From DASSFZ01 sp035283185 (GTDB lineage: Bacteria; Chloroflexota; Anaerolineae; Fen-1058): a stretch of 64,000 nt of DNA. The stretch is taken from positions 1 to 64,000 of the forward strand of contig DATEUJ010000075.1 in NCBI GenBank assembly GCA_035283185.1, given 5' to 3'. Below, piece by piece: positions 35,555 through 43,474 of the stretch (positions are counted from its first letter, which is position 1; each line of letters begins with the position of its first letter). The notes beneath the pieces were generated by a model. That model did no database searches. It was given only the letters and a program-made list of their open reading frames with translations, and was not told the DNA's origin. The position numbers were made by a program, and so were the translations under genes.

Positions 35555-36154
35555 CTAGTTGATGTCTGCTCTACGTGTCATCAAATACACCGCGTAACCT
35601 GACGGCCATTTCGAGTAATCGATCTTCCCGGCGATGCGCTCGATCTCGAAGTGCGGGCCGAAGCGGCGCTCGGCTTCGCCAGGCAACATCGCCATGTTCG
35701 AGAAGAAAAGGCGTTCCCACCAGCGTGGCTCCCACTCGAAGCAGTACAGCAGGAAGTGACTGCCCGGATGGGTCAGCGGCAGTACATTCTGCATGTACCG
35801 CTCGCGCTGCGACGGCTTGAGGTCATCCAGCGTGCCATAGTCCACCAACAGATCGAACGTGCCGGAGACGTGGCGCAGGTTCGTGAGATCGTCCTGAATG
35901 AAGTTGACATGAACCCCAGCCTCGGTCGCCCGCCTGCGCCCCAGTTCCACCGCAGCGGCGGCGAAATCTATGCCGGTCACCTCAAAACCGCGCTGCGCCA
36001 GGAAGACGCAGTTGCTCGCCGTGCCGCTGCCCAGGTCAATCGCCTTGCACGGTCGCAGACGCCCGCTCTCGACCAGTTCGACCAGCTCCTTGCGCGGTCC
36101 GATGTCCCAAGGGGCGCGGAAGCGGCCATACAGGATCTCGTAGAACCACTTCAT
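35555..36154 (-). CDS. SAM-dependent class I methyltransferase
   Basis: The SAM-binding motif AIDLGSGTASNCVFLAQRGFEVTGID gives the glycine loop and the acidic residue after strand 2. LLVDYGTLDDL and an F-L-L-Y segment follow. The 199-residue size resembles thiopurine/tellurite-type methyltransferases. The substrate is unknown. It overlaps the preceding membrane-protein gene by ATGA, tying both to the nar operon. Confidence 0.85.
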   Translation of the reverse strand: MKWFYEILYGRFRAPWDIGPRKELVELVESGRLRPCKAIDLGSGTASNCVFLAQRGFEVTGIDFAAAAVELGRRRATEAGVHVNFIQDDLTNLRHVSGTFDLLVDYGTLDDLKPSQRERYMQNVLPLTHPGSHFLLYCFEWEPRWWERLFFSNMAMLPGEAERRFGPHFEIERIAGKIDYSKWPSGYAVYLMTRRADIN

Positions 36155-36912
36155 TTCCGCTCTGCACGCTTGAACAACACCGCCAGCAGGAAGCAGGCCA
36201 GGGGGGTGGCGATGCTCCAGATCAGGCCTGCCGGAGCCCCCACCAGCAAGCCCAATTCAAAAATCACGCCAACGAACTGGAAGGGCGCTGTGACGCCGAC
36301 GATAATGAAGAGCCAGTGGACCCACCGCTCTAGCCCGTTCGATCCGAAGACCCAGGCGGCGAAGAGCATAGCCAGCGACATGTAGGCGTAGGAGCTTGCC
36401 AATGCCCAAAAAACCGAATGCGTGTTGCCGTGGGCGAACAGCCCCAACCCCTCCGTCTCGCCGAGAGCGAGGCTCTGTCGCACGACCAAAAGCTGGATCA
36501 GATAGTTGATGCTGGCCATAACCGAATAAACGATCGTAAAGGCCAGGCCCAGCAGTCCCCAGATTTTCTTCTCCTCGGAAGCATAGAAATAGACGCACAC
36601 CATCAGCACGAGGAACGCCGAAGCCAGCGGGAGCGAGGGGATAAAGTTCAACATCTGAATGAACCGGAAGGAGCGCGCAAACGCATCGATGCCGGTCCAG
36701 GGTTCGGGTGGGGAAAGGATGGTTTGGACGACCATCCCGGCAAACCAGCCAAATGCGAAAATGCCGGATAGGATCGCCGACCAGAATCCAACCTGGCTCA
36801 CGACCTGAGGCACGCTGATACTCCTCGGTGTAGCTTCCCTCGACCAGTCACCTGCAGCGTCCTCTTTCTGGCCGGTGTCGATCATGTGGGCGGTCTTTGG
36901 ATTCGCCGCCAT
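36151..36912 (-). CDS. Multi-helix membrane protein of unknown function
   Basis: The 253-residue protein has a soluble N-terminal tail (about 40 residues) and about six or seven helices, with motifs such as WFAGMVVQTIL, FYASEEKKIWG and ALASSYAYMSLAML. No family was recognised. Placed between SRPBCC and the methyltransferase inside the nar region. Confidence 0.7.
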   Translation of the reverse strand: MAANPKTAHMIDTGQKEDAAGDWSREATPRSISVPQVVSQVGFWSAILSGIFAFGWFAGMVVQTILSPPEPWTGIDAFARSFRFIQMLNFIPSLPLASAFLVLMVCVYFYASEEKKIWGLLGLAFTIVYSVMASINYLIQLLVVRQSLALGETEGLGLFAHGNTHSVFWALASSYAYMSLAMLFAAWVFGSNGLERWVHWLFIIVGVTAPFQFVGVIFELGLLVGAPAGLIWSIATPLACFLLAVLFKRAERK

Positions 36913-36947
36913 GCGAACCTCCTCCTGTTCGTGTTACACGATGGGTG

Positions 36948-36976
36948 TTCGGTCAGCAGTTGAACTGCTGACCGAA
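36948..36976. repeat. Long palindrome (hairpin)
   Basis: TTCGGTCAGCAGTT and its complement AACTGCTGACCGAA are separated by one base. It lies between the SRPBCC stop and the membrane-protein gene. A T-run is lacking; it may be a mobile palindrome used as a termination or processing hairpin. Confidence 0.6.
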
Positions 36977-37002
36977 GATTCATCGCCAGCCTTCGGTGGC
37001 CG

Positions 37003-37437
37003 CTACCGCGCTTCCAGCAGTTCTTTCAGTTTCTTCACGTCCTTCTCCATCTGACCCCGCATCTGCCTCACCAATAGCGGCTCGGCCAGTTTGAAGAAGC
37101 CGCCTGGCTCCGCTTCGATCGCACTCACCACCCGTGTTCCCCCGGCAACGGATTCAAAGGTTGTGGAGCCAGACATCGCGAATGGGCCTGAGGTCGCTTT
37201 CCATGCAGTGATCCTGGGGGGATCGTAGGCAGTCAGTTCGCCCGTCGTCTCCAATTTGCGCCCCATGAATTCGGCGTCGATCTTGTACTGTGTGCCGACA
37301 CCGACCGGGCCGGGCGATGTGACCTCCGCTGCAATGACCCCGGTCTCCCATTCGGCATAGTTCGCGATGTCCGCGGCGAACGCAAAAACCTCCTCGATGG
37401 GTCGGTTGATGGTGATGCTGGTTTCGAGTTTTGCCAT
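37003..37437 (-). CDS. SRPBCC (START-like/polyketide cyclase) protein
   Basis: A 144-residue protein with the helix-grip start ITINRPIEEVFAFAADIANYAEWE, and later YDPPRITAWKATSGPF and GGTRVVSAIEAEP. The fold forms a hydrophobic pocket for lipids or other small ligands. The function inside a nar cluster is unknown. Confidence 0.85.
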   Translation of the reverse strand: MAKLETSITINRPIEEVFAFAADIANYAEWETGVIAAEVTSPGPVGVGTQYKIDAEFMGRKLETTGELTAYDPPRITAWKATSGPFAMSGSTTFESVAGGTRVVSAIEAEPGGFFKLAEPLLVRQMRGQMEKDVKKLKELLEAR

Positions 37438-37451
37438 TCGGATATTCCTTT

Positions 37452-37553
37452 CTGGAGTTTAGAGTCCATACACAATTACTTGGCGTGGATTGCCAAATCC
37501 ATGCCCTTTCCGCTGGATTGACAAATCCAGCGGGAGCGAGCTCTAAACTCCAG
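37452..37553. repeat. Nested palindromic element with terminal inverted repeats
   Basis: Ends CTGGAGTTTAGAG and CTCTAAACTCCAG form 13-bp terminal inverted repeats. Inside are two related hairpins, TGGATT-GCCA-AATCCA and CGCTGGATT-GACA-AATCCAGCG. It fills the space between narG and the SRPBCC gene. It has no coding capacity and resembles a small non-autonomous repeat. Confidence 0.65.
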
Positions 37554-37557
37554 TCCT

Positions 37558-40500
37558 TTACCACTCCAGCTTCTCCAACTTCTTCACCACGCAGTACGTG
37601 TCGCGCGTGAAGATGCCGATCGGTCCCCAGTAGTTGAAGCCGTAGGTGAACTGGGCGTAGCCGCCGGCCAGCTCGACCGGGTTGATGCGCGTGCGCGTCA
37701 GGCTGTTGTGCCCGCCTGCGCGCCGCTTGCCACGTATCTGCGACTTGGGGATGTAGATCGTCCGCTCGACGGCGTGATAGTACAGGCACGTGCCGGGCTG
37801 GACGCGCGCGCTCACGGCGGCGCGCGTGACGACGACGCCGTTGTCGTTGTACACCTCGACCCAGTCGTTGTCGGCAAGCCCGATGCGCTCCGCGTCCTTG
37901 TCGTTAATCCAGATCGGGTCCATGCCGCGCGACAGTGTCAACATGCGATGGTTGTCCTTGTACGTCGAGTGGATGTTCCACTTGCCGTGCGGCGTGATGT
38001 AGTTGAGGACAAGGCACTGGTCATCGACCGGGCTGTTGACGATGTCGCGCGTCTTGCGCGGATCGAGCTTGGGCTTGAAGGTCGGCAGGTGCTCGCCAAA
38101 GTCGAGGTAGTACGGGTGATCGATGTAGAAGTGCTGCCGGCCGGTCAGCGTGCGCCACGGCACCAGTCGCTCGACATTCAGGCACCACGCGGCGTAAGCC
38201 CGACCGTCGTTGACCATGCCCGTCCAGCACGGGCTGATCAGCGTGCGGCGAATCTGACGGGTGAGGTCGCCGTAGTTCATGCGCACGCCGCGCACGCTCT
38301 CGGCCAGATCGGCCAGCGGCAGCCCGACGCGCTCCTCTTCGTGCTTGAAGGCGGTGTACGACACTTCGCCGTTCGCCTCCGGCGCGAGGTACAGCAGCAG
38401 ATTGGCCGCGTCGAGCGCGTCTTCGAGACTCGGATACTTCTGGCCGTCCCATTCGACGCAGCGCATGTGGCGCGGATCGGGCGATCCGCCGACCGGGTTC
38501 TGCAGCAGGTCGTCGTAAAACTTCTCCAGCGGAATCTGCACGCCGTTGCCGTTCATGCCGTCGCGCCGCACCAGCGGGCCGAACGAGATGAAGCGGTTGT
38601 ACAGGTTCACGTAGTCGCGCTCGACCACCCTCAGGTGCGGCATCGTCTTGCCCGGGATCGCTTCGCACTCGCCCGCCTTCCAATCGCGCACGTCGGTCTG
38701 CGCCAGTTCGTCCGGCGTGTCGTGCCACAGGGGGATGGCGACCAGGTCTTTCATGGGTTGCGAGAAGATCAGCGGCGCGAGCTCGCTCACCTTGCGGGCG
38801 AAGGCTTTGAAGATTTCCCAGTCGGTCTTGGATTCCCACACCGGCGGCACGGCCGCGCCGAGCGGATGGATGAACGAGTGCAGGTCGGTAGTGTTGAGGT
38901 CGTTCTTCTCGTACCAGAACGCCGTCGGCAACACGATGTCGGAATACAGCGCCGAGGTGTCCATGCGGAAGTTGAGATCGACGACCAGGTCCATCTTGCC
39001 GCGCGGCGCCGGCTCGCGGAACTTGATCGTCTTGACTTTATCTTTGGCGTGCTCTTCGGCGACGATGTTATCGTGCGTGCCCAGGTAGTGGCGCAGGAAG
39101 AACTCGTGCCCCTTCGCACTCGACTGGATCGCGTTGCCGCGCCAGATGATCCATACGCGCGGCCAGTTCTCCGGTGCGTCAGGGTCTTCAACGGCGAACG
39201 AGGTCGTTCCTTCTTTCAACTGCCGCACCACGTGTTGGATAGTTTGTTCGTTAGTTGCGGCTCCGGCGGCTTCGGCTTTGCGCACCAGATCCATCGGATT
39301 GCGGTTGAACTGCGGATAGTACGGCATCCAGCCCAGGCGCACGGCCATGCTTTCGAGGTCCATCGCATGGCCTTTGGCCCACTTCGTGTTGGGCGGGATG
39401 GGCGCGTACTCGGTGAAGTCGCCCTCGTAGCGCCACTGGTCGCTGTTGACGTAGTGCCACGTCGGCGACTGTTGCCTTCGCGGCGGCTTGATCCAGTCGA
39501 GCGCGAAGGCCATCGTCGTCCACGGCGCGACGAGCGTGAGTTTCTCCTGCCCGACGTAGTGATTCATGCCGCCGCCGTTGCGGCCACAGCAGCCGCACAG
39601 GATGAGCGAGGTGATCGGCGCGCGATACGACAGGTTGTTGTTGTACCAGTGGTTGATGCTCGCGCCGACGATGACCATCGAGCGGCCTTCGGTCGCTTCG
39701 GCGTTGCCGGCGAATTCCCTCGCAAGACGGATGACTGTGTCGCGCCCGATACCTGTGTACTGTTCTTGCCACGCCGGGGTATACGGCGCGTCCTCGTCGT
39801 AACTCGCGGGATAGTCGCCGGGCAGGCCGCGCCCCACGCCGAACTGCGCCATCAGCAGATCGAACGCCGAGGCGACCAGCACGCGGCCCTCGCTCGTCTC
39901 GATGTACTTGGCAGGCACACCGCGCAGCGAGGTTCTGTCCTGCGCGAATTCGTGGAAGACGACCTGAACGATTTCATCGTGCTCACCGAGGAAGGTCAGC
40001 AGCGGATCGAGCGGGCTGTCGTCCAGTCCGTCTTCCATCTTCAGGTTCCACTTGCCTTTCTCATCGCTCCAGCGGAAACCGACTGCCCCCTTGGGCATGC
40101 GCGGCTGGCCGCTGGTCTGATCGAGCACGAGCAGTTTCCAATCGCCGTTCTCGACATCCTTGTAGCGAGCAAGCCGATTGGCCCGCAAGAGGCGGCCGGG
40201 ATGATACGCATCGCCGTCTTTCTCGAGTGTTACCAAGAACGGCCCATCGGTGTATTGCTTCAAGTAGTTGACGAAGTACGGCACCTGCCGATCGGCGTGG
40301 AACTCTTTAAGAATGACGTGATTGACCGCCATCCACAGTGCGGTGTCCTGGCCGGCTTGAATCGGAATCCACCAGTCCGAATACTTCGACACCTGGCTGA
40401 AGTCGGGCGCGATGACGACGAACTTCGCGCCCTCGTGCCGCGCTTCGGAGATGAAGTGCACGTCGGGCGTGCGCGTCATATTGAGGTTGGAGCCCATCGA

Positions 40501-41202
40501 GATGATGTACTTCGAGTTGTACCAGTCGGCGCTCTCGCATACGTCGGTCTGGTCGCCCCAGATTTCAGGGAAAGCATTAGGCAGGTCGGCGTACCAGTCG
40601 TAGAAACTCATGTTTACGCCGCCGAACAGTTGCAGGAAGCGCGACCCGCCGCCGTAGGAGAGATACGACATAGCCGGGATCGGCGAGAAACCGAACACCC
40701 GATCCGGCCCCCACTTCTTCGCGGTGTACAGGCACGACGCGGCGATGAGTTCGAGCACTTCGTCCCACGTCGTGCGACGGAAGCCGCCCTTGCCGCGCGC
40801 TCGTTGATAGCGCGATCGCTTCTCTTCGTCTTCGACGATCGCGCCCCACGCCTCGACCGGGTTGTCGTGCTTCTTGCGCGCCTCGCGCCACAAGTCCATC
40901 AGCGCGCCGCGCATGTACGGATACTTGACGCGGATCGGGCTGTAGACGTACCACGAGGCGGAGATGCCGCGCTGGCAGCCGCGCGGCTCGTAGGGCGGCA
41001 GGCTCGGTTCGAGCAGTGGATAATCGGTCTGCTGCATCTCCCAGGTTATGATGCCGTCCTTGACGAAGATCGCCCACGAGCAGCCGCCGGTGCAGTTGAC
41101 GCCGTGCGTGGAGCGGATGACGTTGTCGTGCTGCCAGCGGTTGCGGTAGAATTCTTCCCACTGCCGTGCCTTCGGATTGACTAAGTCTTGAATCCAGCCC
41201 AT
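37558..41202 (-). CDS. narG: Nitrate reductase alpha subunit, Mo-bis-MGD catalytic subunit (NarG)
   Basis: Near the N-terminus HGVNCTGGCSWAIF supplies the His/Cys ligands of the FS0 cluster of the NarG family. The region DWYADLPNAFPEIWGDQTDV includes the Asp position that ligates Mo. The protein is 1,214 residues, the normal length, and ends GPIGIFTRDTYCVVKK. No twin-arginine signal is seen, in line with a cytoplasm-facing subunit. It reduces nitrate to nitrite; NXR-type nitrite oxidation is an alternative that the sequence does not exclude. It is preceded by a diheme cytochrome gene, as in Thermus. Confidence 0.96.
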   Translation of the reverse strand: MGWIQDLVNPKARQWEEFYRNRWQHDNVIRSTHGVNCTGGCSWAIFVKDGIITWEMQQTDYPLLEPSLPPYEPRGCQRGISASWYVYSPIRVKYPYMRGALMDLWREARKKHDNPVEAWGAIVEDEEKRSRYQRARGKGGFRRTTWDEVLELIAASCLYTAKKWGPDRVFGFSPIPAMSYLSYGGGSRFLQLFGGVNMSFYDWYADLPNAFPEIWGDQTDVCESADWYNSKYIISMGSNLNMTRTPDVHFISEARHEGAKFVVIAPDFSQVSKYSDWWIPIQAGQDTALWMAVNHVILKEFHADRQVPYFVNYLKQYTDGPFLVTLEKDGDAYHPGRLLRANRLARYKDVENGDWKLLVLDQTSGQPRMPKGAVGFRWSDEKGKWNLKMEDGLDDSPLDPLLTFLGEHDEIVQVVFHEFAQDRTSLRGVPAKYIETSEGRVLVASAFDLLMAQFGVGRGLPGDYPASYDEDAPYTPAWQEQYTGIGRDTVIRLAREFAGNAEATEGRSMVIVGASINHWYNNNLSYRAPITSLILCGCCGRNGGGMNHYVGQEKLTLVAPWTTMAFALDWIKPPRRQQSPTWHYVNSDQWRYEGDFTEYAPIPPNTKWAKGHAMDLESMAVRLGWMPYYPQFNRNPMDLVRKAEAAGAATNEQTIQHVVRQLKEGTTSFAVEDPDAPENWPRVWIIWRGNAIQSSAKGHEFFLRHYLGTHDNIVAEEHAKDKVKTIKFREPAPRGKMDLVVDLNFRMDTSALYSDIVLPTAFWYEKNDLNTTDLHSFIHPLGAAVPPVWESKTDWEIFKAFARKVSELAPLIFSQPMKDLVAIPLWHDTPDELAQTDVRDWKAGECEAIPGKTMPHLRVVERDYVNLYNRFISFGPLVRRDGMNGNGVQIPLEKFYDDLLQNPVGGSPDPRHMRCVEWDGQKYPSLEDALDAANLLLYLAPEANGEVSYTAFKHEEERVGLPLADLAESVRGVRMNYGDLTRQIRRTLISPCWTGMVNDGRAYAAWCLNVERLVPWRTLTGRQHFYIDHPYYLDFGEHLPTFKPKLDPRKTRDIVNSPVDDQCLVLNYITPHGKWNIHSTYKDNHRMLTLSRGMDPIWINDKDAERIGLADNDWVEVYNDNGVVVTRAAVSARVQPGTCLYYHAVERTIYIPKSQIRGKRRAGGHNSLTRTRINPVELAGGYAQFTYGFNYWGPIGIFTRDTYCVVKKLEKLEW

Positions 41203-41221
41203 GAGAAATCCTCCGTGAAGC

Positions 41222-41293
41222 GTGATGCGTGGTGCGTGATGCGTAAAACGTGATGCGTGAAGCGTGGATGTTACGTTTCACGCATCACGTTTT
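41222..41293. repeat. GTGATGCGT tandem/inverted repeats with terminator-like hairpin
   Basis: Several GTGATGCGT/GTGAAGCGT units are tandem here. Positions 41245-41261 (AAAACGTGATGCGTGAA) pair perfectly with 41277-41293 (TTCACGCATCACGTTTT), giving an A/T-flanked stem. It overlaps the last codons and stop of the cytochrome gene, so it could act as a terminator or processing site between narC and narG, and a few cytochrome residues come from repeat DNA. Confidence 0.7.
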
Positions 41294-42193
41294 ATTCATA
41301 GGGCCTGATGCGAGACGCGCTGGCGTCACCAATGGCCGGCGGACAGCCACCAGCCGCTTGCGCCAGAAGATGTGCGCCAATACGAGCGTTAACGCCGCTC
41401 CGATCGCCGACAGGATCAGCAATTGGACGAGCGCGTCGGGCGGGCGCTCAGCCAACGATGCCTGCTGCAGGAAGGCTCTCAGGTTGGCCTGCTCTTCTGG
41501 CGTCAACGGGCTGAGACCCTGCAAGCCGAAGATCGGGTTCATCGTCGGCAGCGGGATGGTCGACAGCAGCGAGGCCAGGCCGGCGTCGCCGAATTTGGAG
41601 AAGGCCGGCGTGAGGTCCGGCCCCAGCACTCCACCGCCGAGCGCGCCGATGCCGCCGATGCTGTGGCAGCCCATGCACGGCGGGCCGCCGTTCTGAAAGC
41701 GGGCCGCGCCGGTGAACAGCTCTCGACCCAGAGCAGCGTTACCCTGGGCCAGCGGAGCAGTGACCTGCGCTGCGGGCGGCGCAATCGTGCCGGCGTCGAT
41801 CGCGTCGAAGTACGCGACCAACGACTCCGCCTGCGCGGGCGTCAAGCCGAGGTTGGGCATGGCGATCTGCTTGTATTCCTCGAACAACTGCGTGGCGATC
41901 GGATCGCCGGAAGCCAGCACCTGATCGGGCGCGGCGATCCAGCGCAGCAGCCAGTCGCGATCCCGGCGCGCGGTGACGCCCTGCAAATCCGGCCCGACCT
42001 TGTCGCCTTCGCCGACGGAGTGGCAGGCGGCGCATTTCTCCTTGAAGAGAGTCTCGCCCTCGCCGGCTTGCGCCAGAGGGTCCGCTCGGGCCAATTGCGC
42101 CATCCCGACCACCAGTAGGGTCGCCAGCAGCAGAGCCAGGAGTTTCGCGCCGACAGTATGGAAAGAGAATCTTGGATCAGAGATAGATGGCAT
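41285..42193 (-). CDS. narC: Diheme c-type cytochrome with C-terminal membrane anchor (NarC-like)
   Basis: An N-terminal signal/anchor segment (about 12-35) is followed by two haem sites, CAACHS and CMGCHS, in two cytochrome c domains, and a C-terminal membrane helix (LLILSAIGAALTLVLAHIFW). Thermus nar operons also begin with a diheme cytochrome c (narC) needed for nitrate respiration. Start is set at ATG preceded by AGGAG; the longer GTG-type start is less likely. It is the first gene of the narC-narG part. Confidence 0.85.
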   Translation of the reverse strand: MPSISDPRFSFHTVGAKLLALLLATLLVVGMAQLARADPLAQAGEGETLFKEKCAACHSVGEGDKVGPDLQGVTARRDRDWLLRWIAAPDQVLASGDPIATQLFEEYKQIAMPNLGLTPAQAESLVAYFDAIDAGTIAPPAAQVTAPLAQGNAALGRELFTGAARFQNGGPPCMGCHSIGGIGALGGGVLGPDLTPAFSKFGDAGLASLLSTIPLPTMNPIFGLQGLSPLTPEEQANLRAFLQQASLAERPPDALVQLLILSAIGAALTLVLAHIFWRKRLVAVRRPLVTPARLASGPMNKT

Positions 42194-42236
42194 AGGCAAT
42201 GTTCTCCTGCGGACAAGCAGTATCCGGCCGCGAGTC

Positions 42237-42674
42237 CTACTTTCGCTCGGCAACATCCCTTTCCGAGGAACGGGCTGATCGTCTACTCGATTGCAGACGA
42301 TGCATGGGCAGGTTGCGGATCACCCCGATCAGATCGGCGCTGCGGGCCGGCAGCGTGCGAGAGGTGTACAGGCGAACGGCATTTTGCTCCAGTCCGACGC
42401 GAATGACCGGAACATCCGGGTAGCGGTCCAGAATCTGGGTGGTCAGTGGAGCCGCGTCGTGCATTTCCCGGTCGTCCCCGGCGATGAACACGACGTCCGG
42501 CGCGTCGCGGGGCAACTGATCCTGCCACTGGACTTCCGGGGTCAACGGGCCAACGAGTTCCACATCGGTCAGTCCGCCAAGGATGGCCTCCAGACCTTCA
42601 CCCAGGAGTGGATGGACGCACACAAGCAGGACACGTCGCTTCTCGATTTCGGGCCTTGCGCTTTTTCGCGGCAC
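42237..42674 (-). CDS. Degenerate receiver-like protein
   Basis: The N-terminal half has a receiver-like pattern (VLLVCVHPLLGEGLEAILGGL). The residues where the phospho-Asp should lie read VVFIAGDDREM, so the usual LLD/MD site is lost and phosphorylation is doubtful. It may be a small regulator or structural partner of the nar operon that follows. The start is GTG and no good ribosome-binding site is seen. Confidence 0.6.
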   Translation of the reverse strand: MPRKSARPEIEKRRVLLVCVHPLLGEGLEAILGGLTDVELVGPLTPEVQWQDQLPRDAPDVVFIAGDDREMHDAAPLTTQILDRYPDVPVIRVGLEQNAVRLYTSRTLPARSADLIGVIRNLPMHRLQSSRRSARSSERDVAERK

Positions 42675-42680
42675 ACTTCA

Positions 42681-42710
42681 ACGATACACCTGAAGAGCGG
42701 GCACATTCAA
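42681..42710 (-). promoter_or_regulatory. Possible promoter upstream of the nar block
   Basis: On the minus strand a -35-like TTGAAT is followed 18 bases later by a -10-like TATCGT, just downstream of the NarL gene terminator and just upstream of the receiver-like gene. Matches to consensus are 4 of 6 each, so this is weak. No clear Fnr-type TTGAT-N4-ATCAA box was found. Confidence 0.3.
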
Positions 42711-42736
42711 TCGTTCGCCCTCATCAGACAGGAATG

Positions 42737-42765
42737 AAAAAGAGAACGATCTTTCCATCGTTCTC
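42737..42765 (-). terminator. Intrinsic terminator of the NarL-like gene
   Basis: On the minus strand GAGAACGAT-GGAAAG-ATCGTTCTC is followed by TTTTTC, a perfect 9-bp stem and a T-run. It sits 36 bases after the stop of the response regulator and separates it from the receiver/narC genes. Confidence 0.92.
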
Positions 42766-42800
42766 CTGGGGTGAAGGATTAGTTCCAGTGAGGGCAAGGG

Positions 42801-43469
42801 TCAGGCTTCTCTTCCTCTGATCCGATCCTTGTGGCGCGCATGGCGCGCGGCTTCGCGGCGGCTGCTCACGTGCAGTTTGGCCAGGATGTTACGAATGTGA
42901 CTCTTCACCGTGCTGAGGCTGATGCTCAAGGCTTCGGCAATTTCCCTGTCGGTGGCTCGCTCGGCCACCAGGCTGAGCACTTCCTGCTCACGGCGCGTGA
43001 GCGCTACGCTTTCCTCTTCGGGAATCTCGTGCGCCAACTGGCCCAGCCGCCGAAACTCTTCCAGCATGCGGCCCGCCAGAACCGGCGTAATCGCGGCCTC
43101 ACCCCGCACCGCGCCCTTCAGCAGATCTAGCATTTCTCGGGCATGAATGTCTTTCAAGAGATACCCCTGCGCCCCGCTTTTGATGGCTTGGAACAGCTTT
43201 TCTTCTTCGTCCCGCACCGTGAGCATCACAATCGTGACGGCAGGGAGTTCTTGCTTGATCCGCCGTGTGGCCTCGATGCCGTCGCAGCCGGGCATGGTGA
43301 CATCCATGAGGATGAGATCCGGAACGAGTTCTCGGGCTTTGACGATGGCCTCCAGGCCGTCGCCGGCTTCGCCCACGACCTCCATGTCGGGCTGCCTGGC
43401 GATGATGCCGGCCAGGCCCTCGCGGAACAGCGCATGGTCGTCGGCCAACAACACCCGCAGGCGCTCCAC
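42801..43469 (-). CDS. NarL-like LuxR-family response regulator
   Basis: Receiver domain with acidic pair DD, phospho-Asp in LILMDVTMPGCDG and lysine in YLLKDI; LuxR output domain (LTRREQEVLSLVAERATDREIAE and STVKSHIRNIL). It lies five bases after the NarX-like kinase. The GTG start is placed eight bases after AGGAGG; the GTG nine bases further upstream overlaps that box. By position and kinase partner it probably controls the nar genes in response to nitrate. Confidence 0.9.
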   Translation of the reverse strand: MERLRVLLADDHALFREGLAGIIARQPDMEVVGEAGDGLEAIVKARELVPDLILMDVTMPGCDGIEATRRIKQELPAVTIVMLTVRDEEEKLFQAIKSGAQGYLLKDIHAREMLDLLKGAVRGEAAITPVLAGRMLEEFRRLGQLAHEIPEEESVALTRREQEVLSLVAERATDREIAEALSISLSTVKSHIRNILAKLHVSSRREAARHARHKDRIRGREA

Positions 43470-43474
43470 CGGTC

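Noticed and set aside
37708..41184. Very long plus-strand open frame opposite narG (about 1,158 codons)
   Set aside because: It is an antisense shadow of the strongly conserved NarG frame; the translation is rich in Arg/Val/Asp and has no domain or ribosome-binding site.
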